From positions 1-11,422 of the forward strand of contig JANQRM010000270.1 in NCBI GenBank assembly GCA_028284565.1: DNA of 11,422 nucleotides, written 5' to 3'. The position numbers and the translations under genes were made by a program. The stretch comes from Anaerolineae bacterium. GTDB lineage: Bacteria; Chloroflexota; Anaerolineae; Aggregatilineales; Phototrophicaceae. A model generated the notes under the pieces. That model was not told the DNA's origin. It was given only the letters and a program-made list of their open reading frames with translations, and made no database searches. Position 1 is the stretch's first letter; every line of letters starts with the position of its first letter. Shown in pieces: positions 1 through 5,140 of the stretch.

Positions 1-770
1 GCATACCAAATGGCATCACGATCGTCCGTATTCTGACCCAAAACTTGGAACTCGGTATTTGCTTGCAAGAATGTGACAGGGGTTCGATTTTCCCCAAAGC
101 CGACCCGTACACGAACCGTACGCTCCTTATCCGTCATCACCAAGCAAACACCTTGTGAGGGTTCTTGTGGGGCAATCACGAGGTCATTGACTGCTTCTTC
201 TTGTAAATCGACGAGGGTAGTCGGCAGAGTAAAAGCATCAAGTGGCGGTTCAGTAAACAGTTCGTAGATGCCTGATGGTAGCATCAGCTCGAAGAGACCG
301 TCTTCCACAGTGACACCCAACCATTCATCATCCGGCAATTGGAAATCCGTCTCCAACGGTTCGACCTGCAACCAGAAGGTTTCATTCAATATGCTCCCAT
401 CAGAATCCTCGAATTGCCCTGATAGAAACATGCCATCCGATAGGTCAAAATCCTTGTTCAGATCATCGGTTAACCCCTCTGCTCCCCAATTACGATAGGC
501 TAACCCCAGTTCAGGGTCTGGGCGGACAAAGACCTGTATCCACCCACCTGTTGGCACGTTCTCAACAACATACATTCCTACCTCGTCGGTTATTGCCAAT
601 TGTTCATCATCCTCATAAATAACTTTCACGACGATACCGTCTACAGGTTCTCCGTCATGCGTGATTTGTCCAGTGACAATTACCACATCTTGTGCAATCA
701 CCGTCGATAATTGCAGTAAAAATCCTAATAACAATACGATTCGGATGACAATTGGCGAATGACGATGCAT
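1..770 (-). CDS. Secreted protein with carboxypeptidase-regulatory-like and SH3b-like regions (3' end outside window)
   Basis: I read this open frame on the minus strand from ATG at 770 to the window edge without a stop (256 codons visible). A GGAG lies 9-10 nt before the ATG. Residues 1-27 are a clear signal peptide: basic start, hydrophobic core, cleavage probably after VIA before QD. Residues about 31-85 (VTGQITHDGEPVDGIVVKV onward, with TDEVGMYVVENVPTGGW) look like a carboxypeptidase-regulatory or transthyretin-like beta-sandwich of the kind found in secreted proteins. Residues about 207-256 (VRVGFGENRTPVTFLQ, then a VLGQNTD..IWY stretch) resemble a bacterial SH3 domain and run off the edge. 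It is probably exported and may bind cell wall or polysaccharide. No catalytic motif is visible. The domain names are pattern recognition and the full function is unknown. Confidence 0.8.
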   Translation of the reverse strand, partial: MHRHSPIVIRIVLLLGFLLQLSTVIAQDVVIVTGQITHDGEPVDGIVVKVIYEDDEQLAITDEVGMYVVENVPTGGWIQVFVRPDPELGLAYRNWGAEGLTDDLNKDFDLSDGMFLSGQFEDSDGSILNETFWLQVEPLETDFQLPDDEWLGVTVEDGLFELMLPSGIYELFTEPPLDAFTLPTTLVDLQEEAVNDLVIAPQEPSQGVCLVMTDKERTVRVRVGFGENRTPVTFLQANTEFQVLGQNTDDRDAIWY

Positions 771-900
771 GACTCGCTACTCCTACATATTGGCTTGACA
801 CAACAGTAGTTTGTACACCAACAGTACAAAATCGCGCTTAACAGAAGGGACAGACTACGAAGCCTAATAAATTAGGGTACAATATAATTAGGTAAATTTG

Positions 901-930
901 ATTATAACAAGGCAGGGTTTGAAATCGCAA
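901..930 (-). promoter_or_regulatory. Candidate promoter for the secreted protein gene
   Basis: Read on the minus strand, a perfect TATAAT (901-906) is preceded by TTGCGA (925-930) with an 18-nt spacer. It would give a leader of about 125 nt to the ATG at 770. The surrounding AT-rich stretch also holds another TATAAT on the plus strand (883-888), so the assignment is weak. Confidence 0.3.
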
Positions 931-1026
931 CTTTCACGCGTACAGTTATCTACGTTGGTCCCTTGCACGTCGTTGTCAAAAATAGTTGTGCAAATATCTG
1001 TTGACAAAATGATCATGTTATCGAGT

Positions 1027-1046
1027 GGTTTCATACCCATGAAACC
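1027..1046. repeat. Perfect 8-bp inverted repeat
   Basis: GGTTTCAT (1027-1034) and ATGAAACC (1039-1046) are perfectly complementary around the loop ACCC. There is no adjacent T-tract on either strand. It could be an operator or an RNA hairpin; its role is unknown. Confidence 0.6.
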
Positions 1047-1121
1047 TTGCTACCAAAATCCGAAACATAATGCGATTATTTGATAGACGATCACTTGGGT
1101 AAGTTATTATGAGCATTCAAA

Positions 1122-1155
1122 TCAGGAAGACTAAGTCATAGCTCCGCCTTCCTGA
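1122..1155. repeat. Inverted repeat 3' of the large terminase gene
   Basis: TCAGGAAG (1122-1129) pairs with CTTCCTGA (1148-1155) over an 18-nt loop. It lies about 85 nt past the stop of the minus-strand terminase gene. No T-tract follows it, so a termination role is only possible. Confidence 0.5.
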
Positions 1156-1162
1156 AATGGGC

Positions 1163-1207
1163 AAGGGCGATTTGCATCACACCTTGAGACTGTGATTCAC
1201 CGCCCTT
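1163..1207. repeat. Two-step hairpin 3' of the large terminase gene
   Basis: AAGGGCG (1163-1169) pairs with CGCCCTT (1201-1207). Inside it, ATCAC near 1176-1180 pairs with GTGAT near 1192-1196, giving a long interrupted stem. It begins about 33 nt after the terminase stop on the minus strand and is the most likely structure for 3' end stabilisation or factor-assisted termination of that gene. Confidence 0.5.
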
Positions 1208-1239
1208 ACTGTTATCTGATTTCTAACATCTGATGTCTA

Positions 1240-2478
1240 TTAGGCGAAGTCGATGGACCAGCCGCTGTAGATGGTGGCGTGCCAAGCGAGGGCGAGGGCA
1301 ATCACGGTGTCGTCATGAAGCCCGGCGGGCGCGCTGTAACGATAGCCACCACTGGGTAGACGCTCGATGCTGAAGTTGGTGAGTTCATTCATTAGCACCT
1401 CGTCATTGAGCAGGCTGATTTCGGCCCGTTCGATGGCGAGTGCAAGCGATTCGATGAGGGCATTTTTGTTGTGTGCGGTGGTGGTATATGCCCGAACGGG
1501 CAAACCTTCGCGTTGCAATTCCTCGATGTTGACACTGCCGATGCTGTTGGCTTCTGCATAGATAACGCTGGGTTGCCAGACATCACACAACGCCTTGAGG
1601 CGACCCCGTTGCAAGTGCCAACCGATTTGATTAAAGCGATCCATCGCCACCATCTGGCGCGTGTCCGTGTCGATGATGACGATGACCGTGTAGTCATTTT
1701 CACGCCCCCAATCGACCCCTGCGACATAGCGATGCTCTTCGATGGGACGTTGCGAAAAAGGCGCGGAAGCAATCCCCCGAAAGCCCCGAAACACCTGCCC
1801 ATCATCGTCCAAAAACTCGGCGAGATACTCGGTACGGAAGGTACGTTCTGGGGTGCTTTTTTCGATGATTTTGATGTCATCAAGCAGGATGATAGGGTTC
1901 ATTTCTGAGGGATAATTGAAGGATTCCCAAGCGGGTTCGGTGGGGTCTTCGCCCAGTTGATAAATCTGCCAAAACCAGTTGCGTCCGTTGGGTGTGGAGA
2001 GGAAGACGGCGCGTCCTTGTGTCTCTAGGAGCATGGGACGCACGACGGATTCCCAGAGGCTGGGGTGCATGTATGCCGCCTCATCGAGGACGACCATATC
2101 CAACCCTTCGCCCCGCAGATTGTCGGGATAGTGGGTGGATTTAAGGGCTATCATCCCGCCATCGGGGAAGTCGATACGCCTATCCGTATTGCTGATTTTG
2201 ATACCCGTCAGCCGACTCGCGTTCCACTTCAAGTTCCTCCACACCTGATCGGCTATCGCGCTGGTTGGGGTAAGCCACCAACCTCTGCCCCCGTCTATCG
2301 CTATTCGCATCAGAATCTCCATGCCCAGAATCGTCTTGCCCCAGCGTCGCCCGCAACTGACGACTCTGTAGCGTGCGGAGGTATTGAGTATCGCCAGCTG
2401 TCCAACGTGGGGCGTTTTGAATCGTACCGTCTGGGTTGATGTATTCGATGTTCCATTCGGTGTGTTGGGTGTTATCAT
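1240..2478 (-). CDS. Phage terminase large subunit (Terminase_6-type ATPase plus RNase H-like nuclease)
   Basis: This is the DNA-packaging motor ATPase/nuclease of tailed phages. Numbering from the ATG at 2478 (412 aa), the sequence shows a Walker A-type CGRRWGKT at 42-49, a Walker B MVVLDEA ending near D132-E133, and a coupling motif STPNG at 161-165. A C-terminal RNase H-like nuclease has GVDWG (D256), YAE (E309) and HDD (D389, D390). All key residues are present, so it looks intact, and the length is normal for the family. I chose ATG 2478 because AAGGAG lies upstream (13-nt spacing, rather long) and family-like sequence starts only at VRFKTPHVGQ. The open frame runs up to 2616, but that extra stretch reads as an out-of-frame copy of the overlapping upstream gene. 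No portal, protease or capsid gene is near, so this is either a relic or a domesticated packaging gene. Confidence 0.9.
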   Translation of the reverse strand: MITPNTPNGTSNTSTQTVRFKTPHVGQLAILNTSARYRVVSCGRRWGKTILGMEILMRIAIDGGRGWWLTPTSAIADQVWRNLKWNASRLTGIKISNTDRRIDFPDGGMIALKSTHYPDNLRGEGLDMVVLDEAAYMHPSLWESVVRPMLLETQGRAVFLSTPNGRNWFWQIYQLGEDPTEPAWESFNYPSEMNPIILLDDIKIIEKSTPERTFRTEYLAEFLDDDGQVFRGFRGIASAPFSQRPIEEHRYVAGVDWGRENDYTVIVIIDTDTRQMVAMDRFNQIGWHLQRGRLKALCDVWQPSVIYAEANSIGSVNIEELQREGLPVRAYTTTAHNKNALIESLALAIERAEISLLNDEVLMNELTNFSIERLPSGGYRYSAPAGLHDDTVIALALAWHATIYSGWSIDFA

Positions 2479-2845
2479 GGTCGTTTTGATTCTCCTTGTC
2501 TTGTTGGATGAAGCTGTCGAGTTTGCCGAGTTGTCCGACGAGTGCTGAGAGAGTGGTGGCGAGTTGGTTGAGGGGTGCGTCTTGGATTTTTTTGTTGTCC
2601 ATTGTATGCAGGACAAAGAGTGTTTTTTCTGCGAGTTTGTATTTGGTCTGTGCCAAAATGTTGGGAGTTCGCAATTTCGATTCGACTTCGTATTTCTCGA
2701 AAATTTCCTTTCTCTGGGTATACCAACGTTGTAGTGTTTTGATGGGGATTTTCATTTTGTCGGCGACTTCTTGGTAAGATTGATTGCCGAATGCGATGGC
2801 GTGAAGTGCGTCGATTTTCTTGTCGAGTTTGTAGTGTTTAGCCAT
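2180..2845 (-). CDS. Small terminase-like helix-turn-helix protein overlapping the large terminase
   Basis: ATG at 2845 follows AAGGAG with 10-nt spacing. Residues about 10-48 form a homeodomain-like helix-turn-helix (SYQEVADKMKIPIKTLQRWY) of the kind seen in phage small terminase subunits, which recognise DNA and load the large subunit. Residues 65-115 are helical and may oligomerise. Residues 130-148 (WNIEYINPDG, then APRW) resemble the tail of such proteins. From about residue 149 to the stop (2180) the sequence is low-quality and looks like the shadow of the terminase frame. The 299-nt overlap with the large subunit is far longer than normal. Either the original stop was lost, or there is an indel, or the tail is truly translated. 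The gene pairing supports the call; the name rests on context plus the helix-turn-helix. Confidence 0.7.
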   Translation of the reverse strand: MAKHYKLDKKIDALHAIAFGNQSYQEVADKMKIPIKTLQRWYTQRKEIFEKYEVESKLRTPNILAQTKYKLAEKTLFVLHTMDNKKIQDAPLNQLATTLSALVGQLGKLDSFIQQDKENQNDHDNTQHTEWNIEYINPDGTIQNAPRWTAGDTQYLRTLQSRQLRATLGQDDSGHGDSDANSDRRGQRLVAYPNQRDSRSGVEELEVERESADGYQNQQYG

Positions 2846-3010
2846 TGATCAATTGCTCCTTTTAGCATTGGTTGGCTGTTTGAAAATGAGGGTTTTTGGG
2901 GTTGAAATGGTGTGAAACGTGCTTCCAGCGCGAATTTTAGGGCGGTTGCGCGATTTTCATGGATTTTTGTCCTTTGGTTATTTTGATGAGCAAAAATTGG
3001 TGCCGAAAAA

Positions 3011-3053
3011 GGGCGGGTTGCGTAGACACAAACCTTGATGCAACTGTCCGCCC
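3011..3053. repeat. GC-rich hairpin, second intergenic repeat type
   Basis: GGGCGG (3011-3016) pairs with CCGCCC (3048-3053), and inside it GTTG (3017-3020) pairs with CAAC (3041-3044). The loop includes GCGTAGACACA (3020-3030), which recurs exactly at 3847-3857. The right end GTCCGCCCCTACGGGA resembles GTCACGCCCCTACAGGA near 9225-9241, so this is probably another dispersed element. Confidence 0.55.
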
Positions 3054-3104
3054 CTACGGGAATTGGTTGGTTTAGGATGGGGTATTAATTTGTGGTTGGG
3101 GTTA

Positions 3105-3170
3105 TTATCCCCACCCCCAGCCCCTCCCCAATTCTTAGGGAGGGAGGTTTTCATTGCAGGGACGGTTGGG
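3105..3170. repeat. Modular hairpin repeat, copy A
   Basis: C-rich half (TTATCCCCACCCCCAG then CCCCTCCCC), loop AATTCTTA, then GGGAGGGAGGTTTTCAT and a G-rich tail with GGTTGGG. CCTCCC and GGGAGG form the stem. It lies about 45 nt past the stop of the minus-strand membrane protein gene. Related copies are at 3861-3917, 4910-5080, 9277-9334 and 10241-10336. Confidence 0.75.
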
Positions 3171-3215
3171 ATTTTGGGGAATGGGATGTTATTTGGGGAG
3201 CTAGATTAGAAGAAT

Positions 3216-3743
3216 TTATGAGTTAATAAGCTGGACATTACCATTATCGGTTAAATGGTTGACCAGTTGATTTATTAGTCGTTCTTTTTCAATCATTTTG
3301 GGATCAACACTAATGGTTTTCCCCAATGAAATTCTGCCAAAATTATTGTGCCTGTTGAAATATGCACTCAGCATCATCAAACAGGCTATGTAGATGAAGC
3401 CGATGGCGGGTTCGATTAGCAAAAGTGGTACGATAATCATCACGCTAGCACCCAATAGCATCCATCGTAATGATTTATTCCGCACGATAGCGGAAAAAGA
3501 ATTCGGACTCAGTGTTACAAACGTTTCCGTTTTATTCCAAGTTTTTAGAGCTACATAGACCTTTTGTTTCTTGGCAGTCTTGGCGTAGGTGACTTCAAAA
3601 TAGTGTTCGCCATTTGTTGCGTTTAAGGCAGATACATGAAATTGTGAGAGGTTCAACAATTTCTCGACAACATCAAGAACAGGCATTTCCAAGATAAATT
3701 GTGTATCGCCCAGTAGATATTCTGACTGTTTTTTATTCATCAT
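3216..3743 (-). CDS. Two-helix membrane protein of unknown function
   Basis: I do not recognise this family. From ATG 3743 it encodes 175 aa. A soluble N-terminal half of about 90 residues has alternating beta-type sequence (EHYFEVTYAKTAKKQKVYVA). Two adjacent hydrophobic helices follow (about 93-110 and 111-129, joined at LIEPAIGF), and a basic, charged C-terminal tail of about 45 residues ends in LINQLVNHLTDNGNVQLINS. The longer frame starts at a TTG (3767) with no ribosome binding site, so I prefer the ATG ATG pair at 3743/3740; a weak GAAG lies 10 nt before. The gene is AT-richer than the terminase and Pst genes and is bracketed by two similar intergenic repeats, which could mean it arrived as a unit. 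Confidence 0.75.
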   Translation of the reverse strand: MMNKKQSEYLLGDTQFILEMPVLDVVEKLLNLSQFHVSALNATNGEHYFEVTYAKTAKKQKVYVALKTWNKTETFVTLSPNSFSAIVRNKSLRWMLLGASVMIIVPLLLIEPAIGFIYIACLMMLSAYFNRHNNFGRISLGKTISVDPKMIEKERLINQLVNHLTDNGNVQLINS

Positions 3744-3805
3744 ATTATTCGCTTCAAACCCATACAAGGATGCAGGAATCCATCGTTTTGGACTTCTACA
3801 CTTGT

Positions 3806-3811
3806 ATTATA
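3806..3811 (-). promoter_or_regulatory. Candidate -10 box for the membrane protein gene
   Basis: On the minus strand GGCTATAATAC contains a perfect TATAAT about 60 nt ahead of the chosen ATG at 3743. No good -35 hexamer is at the usual distance, so this is tentative. Confidence 0.35.
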
Positions 3812-3846
3812 GCCTGAGCAAGGAAAACGACGGACACACGGGGTTC

Positions 3847-3917
3847 GCGTAGACACAGCTGTTATCCCCAATTCTTAGGGAGGGAGGTTTTTATTCCTTC
3901 GCTTGCAGGCGGTTGGG
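3847..3917. repeat. Modular hairpin repeat, copy B (shortened)
   Basis: It starts with GCGTAGACACA (3847-3857, as at 3020-3030). TTATCCCC joins directly to AATTCTTAGGGAGGGAGG (3868-3885) and then a TTTTTATT stretch and GGTTGGGG. It keeps the order of elements of the 3011-3170 region but lacks the block between TTATCCCC and CAATTC, as if an internal deletion occurred. It lies in the divergent gap between the membrane protein and the response regulator. Confidence 0.7.
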
Positions 3918-3934
3918 GCTTATTGGGAAGATAT

Positions 3935-3968
3935 TCCTATTCCCTTGTTTGGCAAAGGGGCAATAGGA
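3935..3968. repeat. Imperfect hairpin in the divergent intergenic region
   Basis: TCCTATTCCCTTG (3935-3947) pairs with the segment CAAAGGGGCAATAGGA (3953-3968) with small bulges, around loop TTTGG. A smaller copy of the same idea, ATTTG-TTTGG-CAAAT, is at 3992-4006, with the same loop TTTGG. It lies upstream of the response regulator; its role is unknown. Confidence 0.45.
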
Positions 3969-4034
3969 TGGAATGATGTCTTGTTTAAGGAATTTGTTTG
4001 GCAAATCTTAAGGTTAGAATGTTGCAATATCATT

Positions 4035-4040
4035 TACAAT
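4035..4040 (+). promoter_or_regulatory. Candidate -10 box for the response regulator gene
   Basis: TACAAT lies 43 nt before the ATG at 4083. No strong -35 box is visible at 16-18 nt upstream (the sequence there is GGTTAG-like), so confidence is low. Confidence 0.25.
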
Positions 4041-4082
4041 GGGATGAAGGGAATGGAGCTGACGCACTAGCAAGGAGACACT

Positions 4083-4460
4083 ATGTATAGTGCAATTGTG
4101 GTTGATGATAATTTGTCAAATTTGGAATTGATTGAGTTGTTGATGCGTCGATTGGGCTTTGAGGTCTTTACAGCGAATTCGGGTAAAGGTTTATTGAAGT
4201 TGGCGCGTCAGCAGAAGCCGGATGTGATTTTGACGGACCTTGCGATGCCTCATGCCGAAATTAATGGCTTGGATGCGATTAAGATTATCCGCCAAGACCC
4301 CGACTTGAAAGATATTCCGGTGGTGGCGATTAGTGCGGTGACGGGGATGTTGGAAGAGGCGCATGATAACCGAAAATTTGAAGCCGTATTGCGGAAACCC
4401 TTCCGAATTGACCAGTTGCAAGCGATTATGGGACGACTTTTTGGGCAGAGTTTTACTTAA
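4083..4460 (+). CDS. Single-domain response regulator (CheY-like receiver)
   Basis: This is a phosphoacceptor domain of two-component signalling, cytoplasmic, with no output domain (125 aa). The acidic pair D8-D9 (VVDDN), phosphoacceptor D52 in ILTDLAMP, conserved S84-A85 (VAISA) and K105 followed by P-F (LRKPFRI) are all present, so the phosphorylation site looks functional. AAGGAG lies 5 nt before the ATG. It probably acts by protein-protein contact or phosphotransfer. The next gene, 120 nt downstream on the same strand, contains an H-box-like segment, but a strong terminator lies between them. No full histidine kinase is in the window. Confidence 0.93.
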   Translation: MYSAIVVDDNLSNLELIELLMRRLGFEVFTANSGKGLLKLARQQKPDVILTDLAMPHAEINGLDAIKIIRQDPDLKDIPVVAISAVTGMLEEAHDNRKFEAVLRKPFRIDQLQAIMGRLFGQSFT

Positions 4461-4462
4461 AT

Positions 4463-4486
4463 AGACATCAGCGGTCAGATTTCAGA
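4463..4486 (+). repeat. Post-stop short repeat (TAGACATCAG...TCAGAT)
   Basis: TAGACATCAG begins 2 nt after the response regulator stop and is followed by GGTCAGATTTCAGAC. The same TAGACATCAG follows the terminase stop on the minus strand (1231-1240), and related text is at 4539-4560 (GGTCAGTCATCAGATTTCAG) and 9141-9170 (GATGTCAGAGGTCAGATAAC). Function unknown. Confidence 0.5.
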
Positions 4487-4496
4487 CATTAGAATG

Positions 4497-4519
4497 ATCC
4501 ATCGCTTGATGGATTTTTT
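4497..4519 (+). terminator. Rho-independent terminator of the response regulator
   Basis: ATCCATC (4497-4503), loop GCTT, GATGGAT (4508-4514), then a run of six T (4514-4519). It is a perfect 7-bp stem followed by a U-tract, 37 nt after the response regulator stop. Confidence 0.85.
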
Positions 4520-4583
4520 GTTGTTCGTAGCGATCAAAGGTCAGTCATCAGATTTCAGATGAACGATTATGGGTTAGGTGGTG

Positions 4584-4913
4584 ATGATGGGCGATGAGTC
4601 GAAGGGGACCATTCCTGATTATGAGTCGATGGGTTTGACCAAAGATGATTTGTATGACGTTGAGAAGTCGATGAAGTTTTGGATGCAGTTGTCGGAAGAA
4701 GATTTCGCACTGCGGATCGTACATGATATCAAGATGTATTCACAACAAATAATCGATTTATTAAAATCCAATTTGATGAATCATGGAAGCAATATTGCAG
4801 AAACTGATAGATTATATGCTGAATTGAAGGATTTCGGAGTAAAGAACGTTAGGTTAGCCGAAATTCTCGCACGGTATTTTGAGCATCATCGGGCGCAAGG
4901 GGATGGGGAATAA
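4584..4913 (+). CDS. Small protein with H-box-like helix, function unknown
   Basis: From the ATG at 4584 this gives 109 aa. The frame also offers GTG 4578 and ATG 4587; AGGTGG (4576-4581) favours one of the ATGs. The acidic N-terminus (GDESKGTIPDYESMGLTKDD) leads into a helical middle. ALRIVHDIKMYSQQIIDLLK around H47 has the shape of a histidine-kinase dimerisation helix (H-[DE]-[IL]-[KR]), but lacks the usual following proline, and no ATPase domain follows. The C-terminal third (DRLYAELKDFGVKNVRLAEILARYF) is also helical. The neighbouring response regulator makes a phosphotransfer or phosphatase partner an attractive idea, but this is inference. The encoding looks real: the composition is protein-like and a ribosome binding site is present. 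Confidence 0.7.
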   Translation: MMGDESKGTIPDYESMGLTKDDLYDVEKSMKFWMQLSEEDFALRIVHDIKMYSQQIIDLLKSNLMNHGSNIAETDRLYAELKDFGVKNVRLAEILARYFEHHRAQGDGE

Positions 4914-5080
4914 TCCCCACTTGTACCGCGTTCAAATCCCCCTCTACTGCGCCTTGCGCCTGTGGTTCATCTCCCCCCCGCTTGTGGGCGTAGATGGCAT
5001 AGATACTCATCTTCGACACTCCGACTTCCCCTCCCCAAATCCGCGCCTAGAGCCTGCGGTTTCTTAGAGAGGGGAGCTTA
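4910..5080. repeat. Modular hairpin repeat, copy C (with two inserted modules)
   Basis: Starts with TAATCCCCAC at the 3' end of the small protein gene. It has GGGCGTAGATGGCATAGATA (4986-5005), then CTTCGACACTCCGACTT, then CCCCTCCCCAAAT. A second inserted stem-loop follows (CCGC...GCGG, 5041-5059), and the copy ends in TTCTTAGAGAGGGGAGC. The 4986-5030 module is shared with copy E (10260-10300) and is absent from copies A, B and D. Confidence 0.7.
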
Positions 5081-5104
5081 TGAGAGACTAAACTGAAACA
5101 TTGT

Positions 5105-5129
5105 ACAAATTGAGCGTATCTCAATTTGT
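5105..5129 (-). terminator. Hairpin 3' of the NHL gene, possible bidirectional terminator
   Basis: ACAAATTGAG (5105-5114) and CTCAATTTGT (5120-5129) form a perfect 10-bp stem over loop CGTAT, 12 nt past the stop of the minus-strand NHL gene. The following bases on that strand are only moderately T-rich (ACAATGTTTCAGTTT), so efficiency is uncertain. It also faces the plus-strand small protein gene. Confidence 0.55.
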
Positions 5130-5140
5130 GTCGAAGCGAC

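Larger units (their letters stand above)
771..1239. other. Gene-free region with four inverted repeats
   Basis: No convincing gene was found in these 469 nt. The single plus-strand frame at 898-1083 starts with TTG and has no ribosome binding site. The left part (840-906) is AT-rich and holds the presumed promoter of the secreted protein. The right part holds inverted repeats at 973-1007, 1027-1046, 1122-1155 and 1163-1207. None is followed by a T-run, so they are not ordinary intrinsic terminators, though the last two lie just 3' of the large terminase gene. Confidence 0.6.
2846..3215. other. Gene-free region with intergenic repeats
   Basis: These 370 nt hold no coding frame I can support. 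They contain a GC-rich hairpin at 3011-3053, a copy of the window-wide hairpin repeat at 3105-3170, and the ribosome binding site of the small terminase-like gene. No clear -35/-10 pair was seen upstream of 2845. Confidence 0.6.

Noticed and set aside
901..960. Possible tRNA-like T-arm text near GGTTTGAAATC
   Set aside because: No acceptor, anticodon or D arms can be paired around it.
1001..1006. Plus-strand TTGACA as a -35 box
   Set aside because: No -10 hexamer lies 16-18 nt downstream and no plus-strand gene follows; it is one arm of an inverted repeat.
898..1083. Plus-strand frame of 61 codons in the gap after the secreted protein gene
   Set aside because: It starts with TTG, has no ribosome binding site, runs through an inverted repeat, and the protein has no recognisable pattern.
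2479..2616. N-terminal 46-residue extension of the large terminase
   Set aside because: It is Ser/Thr/Asn-rich and is the shadow of the upstream protein's frame; ATG 2478 has an AAGGAG upstream.
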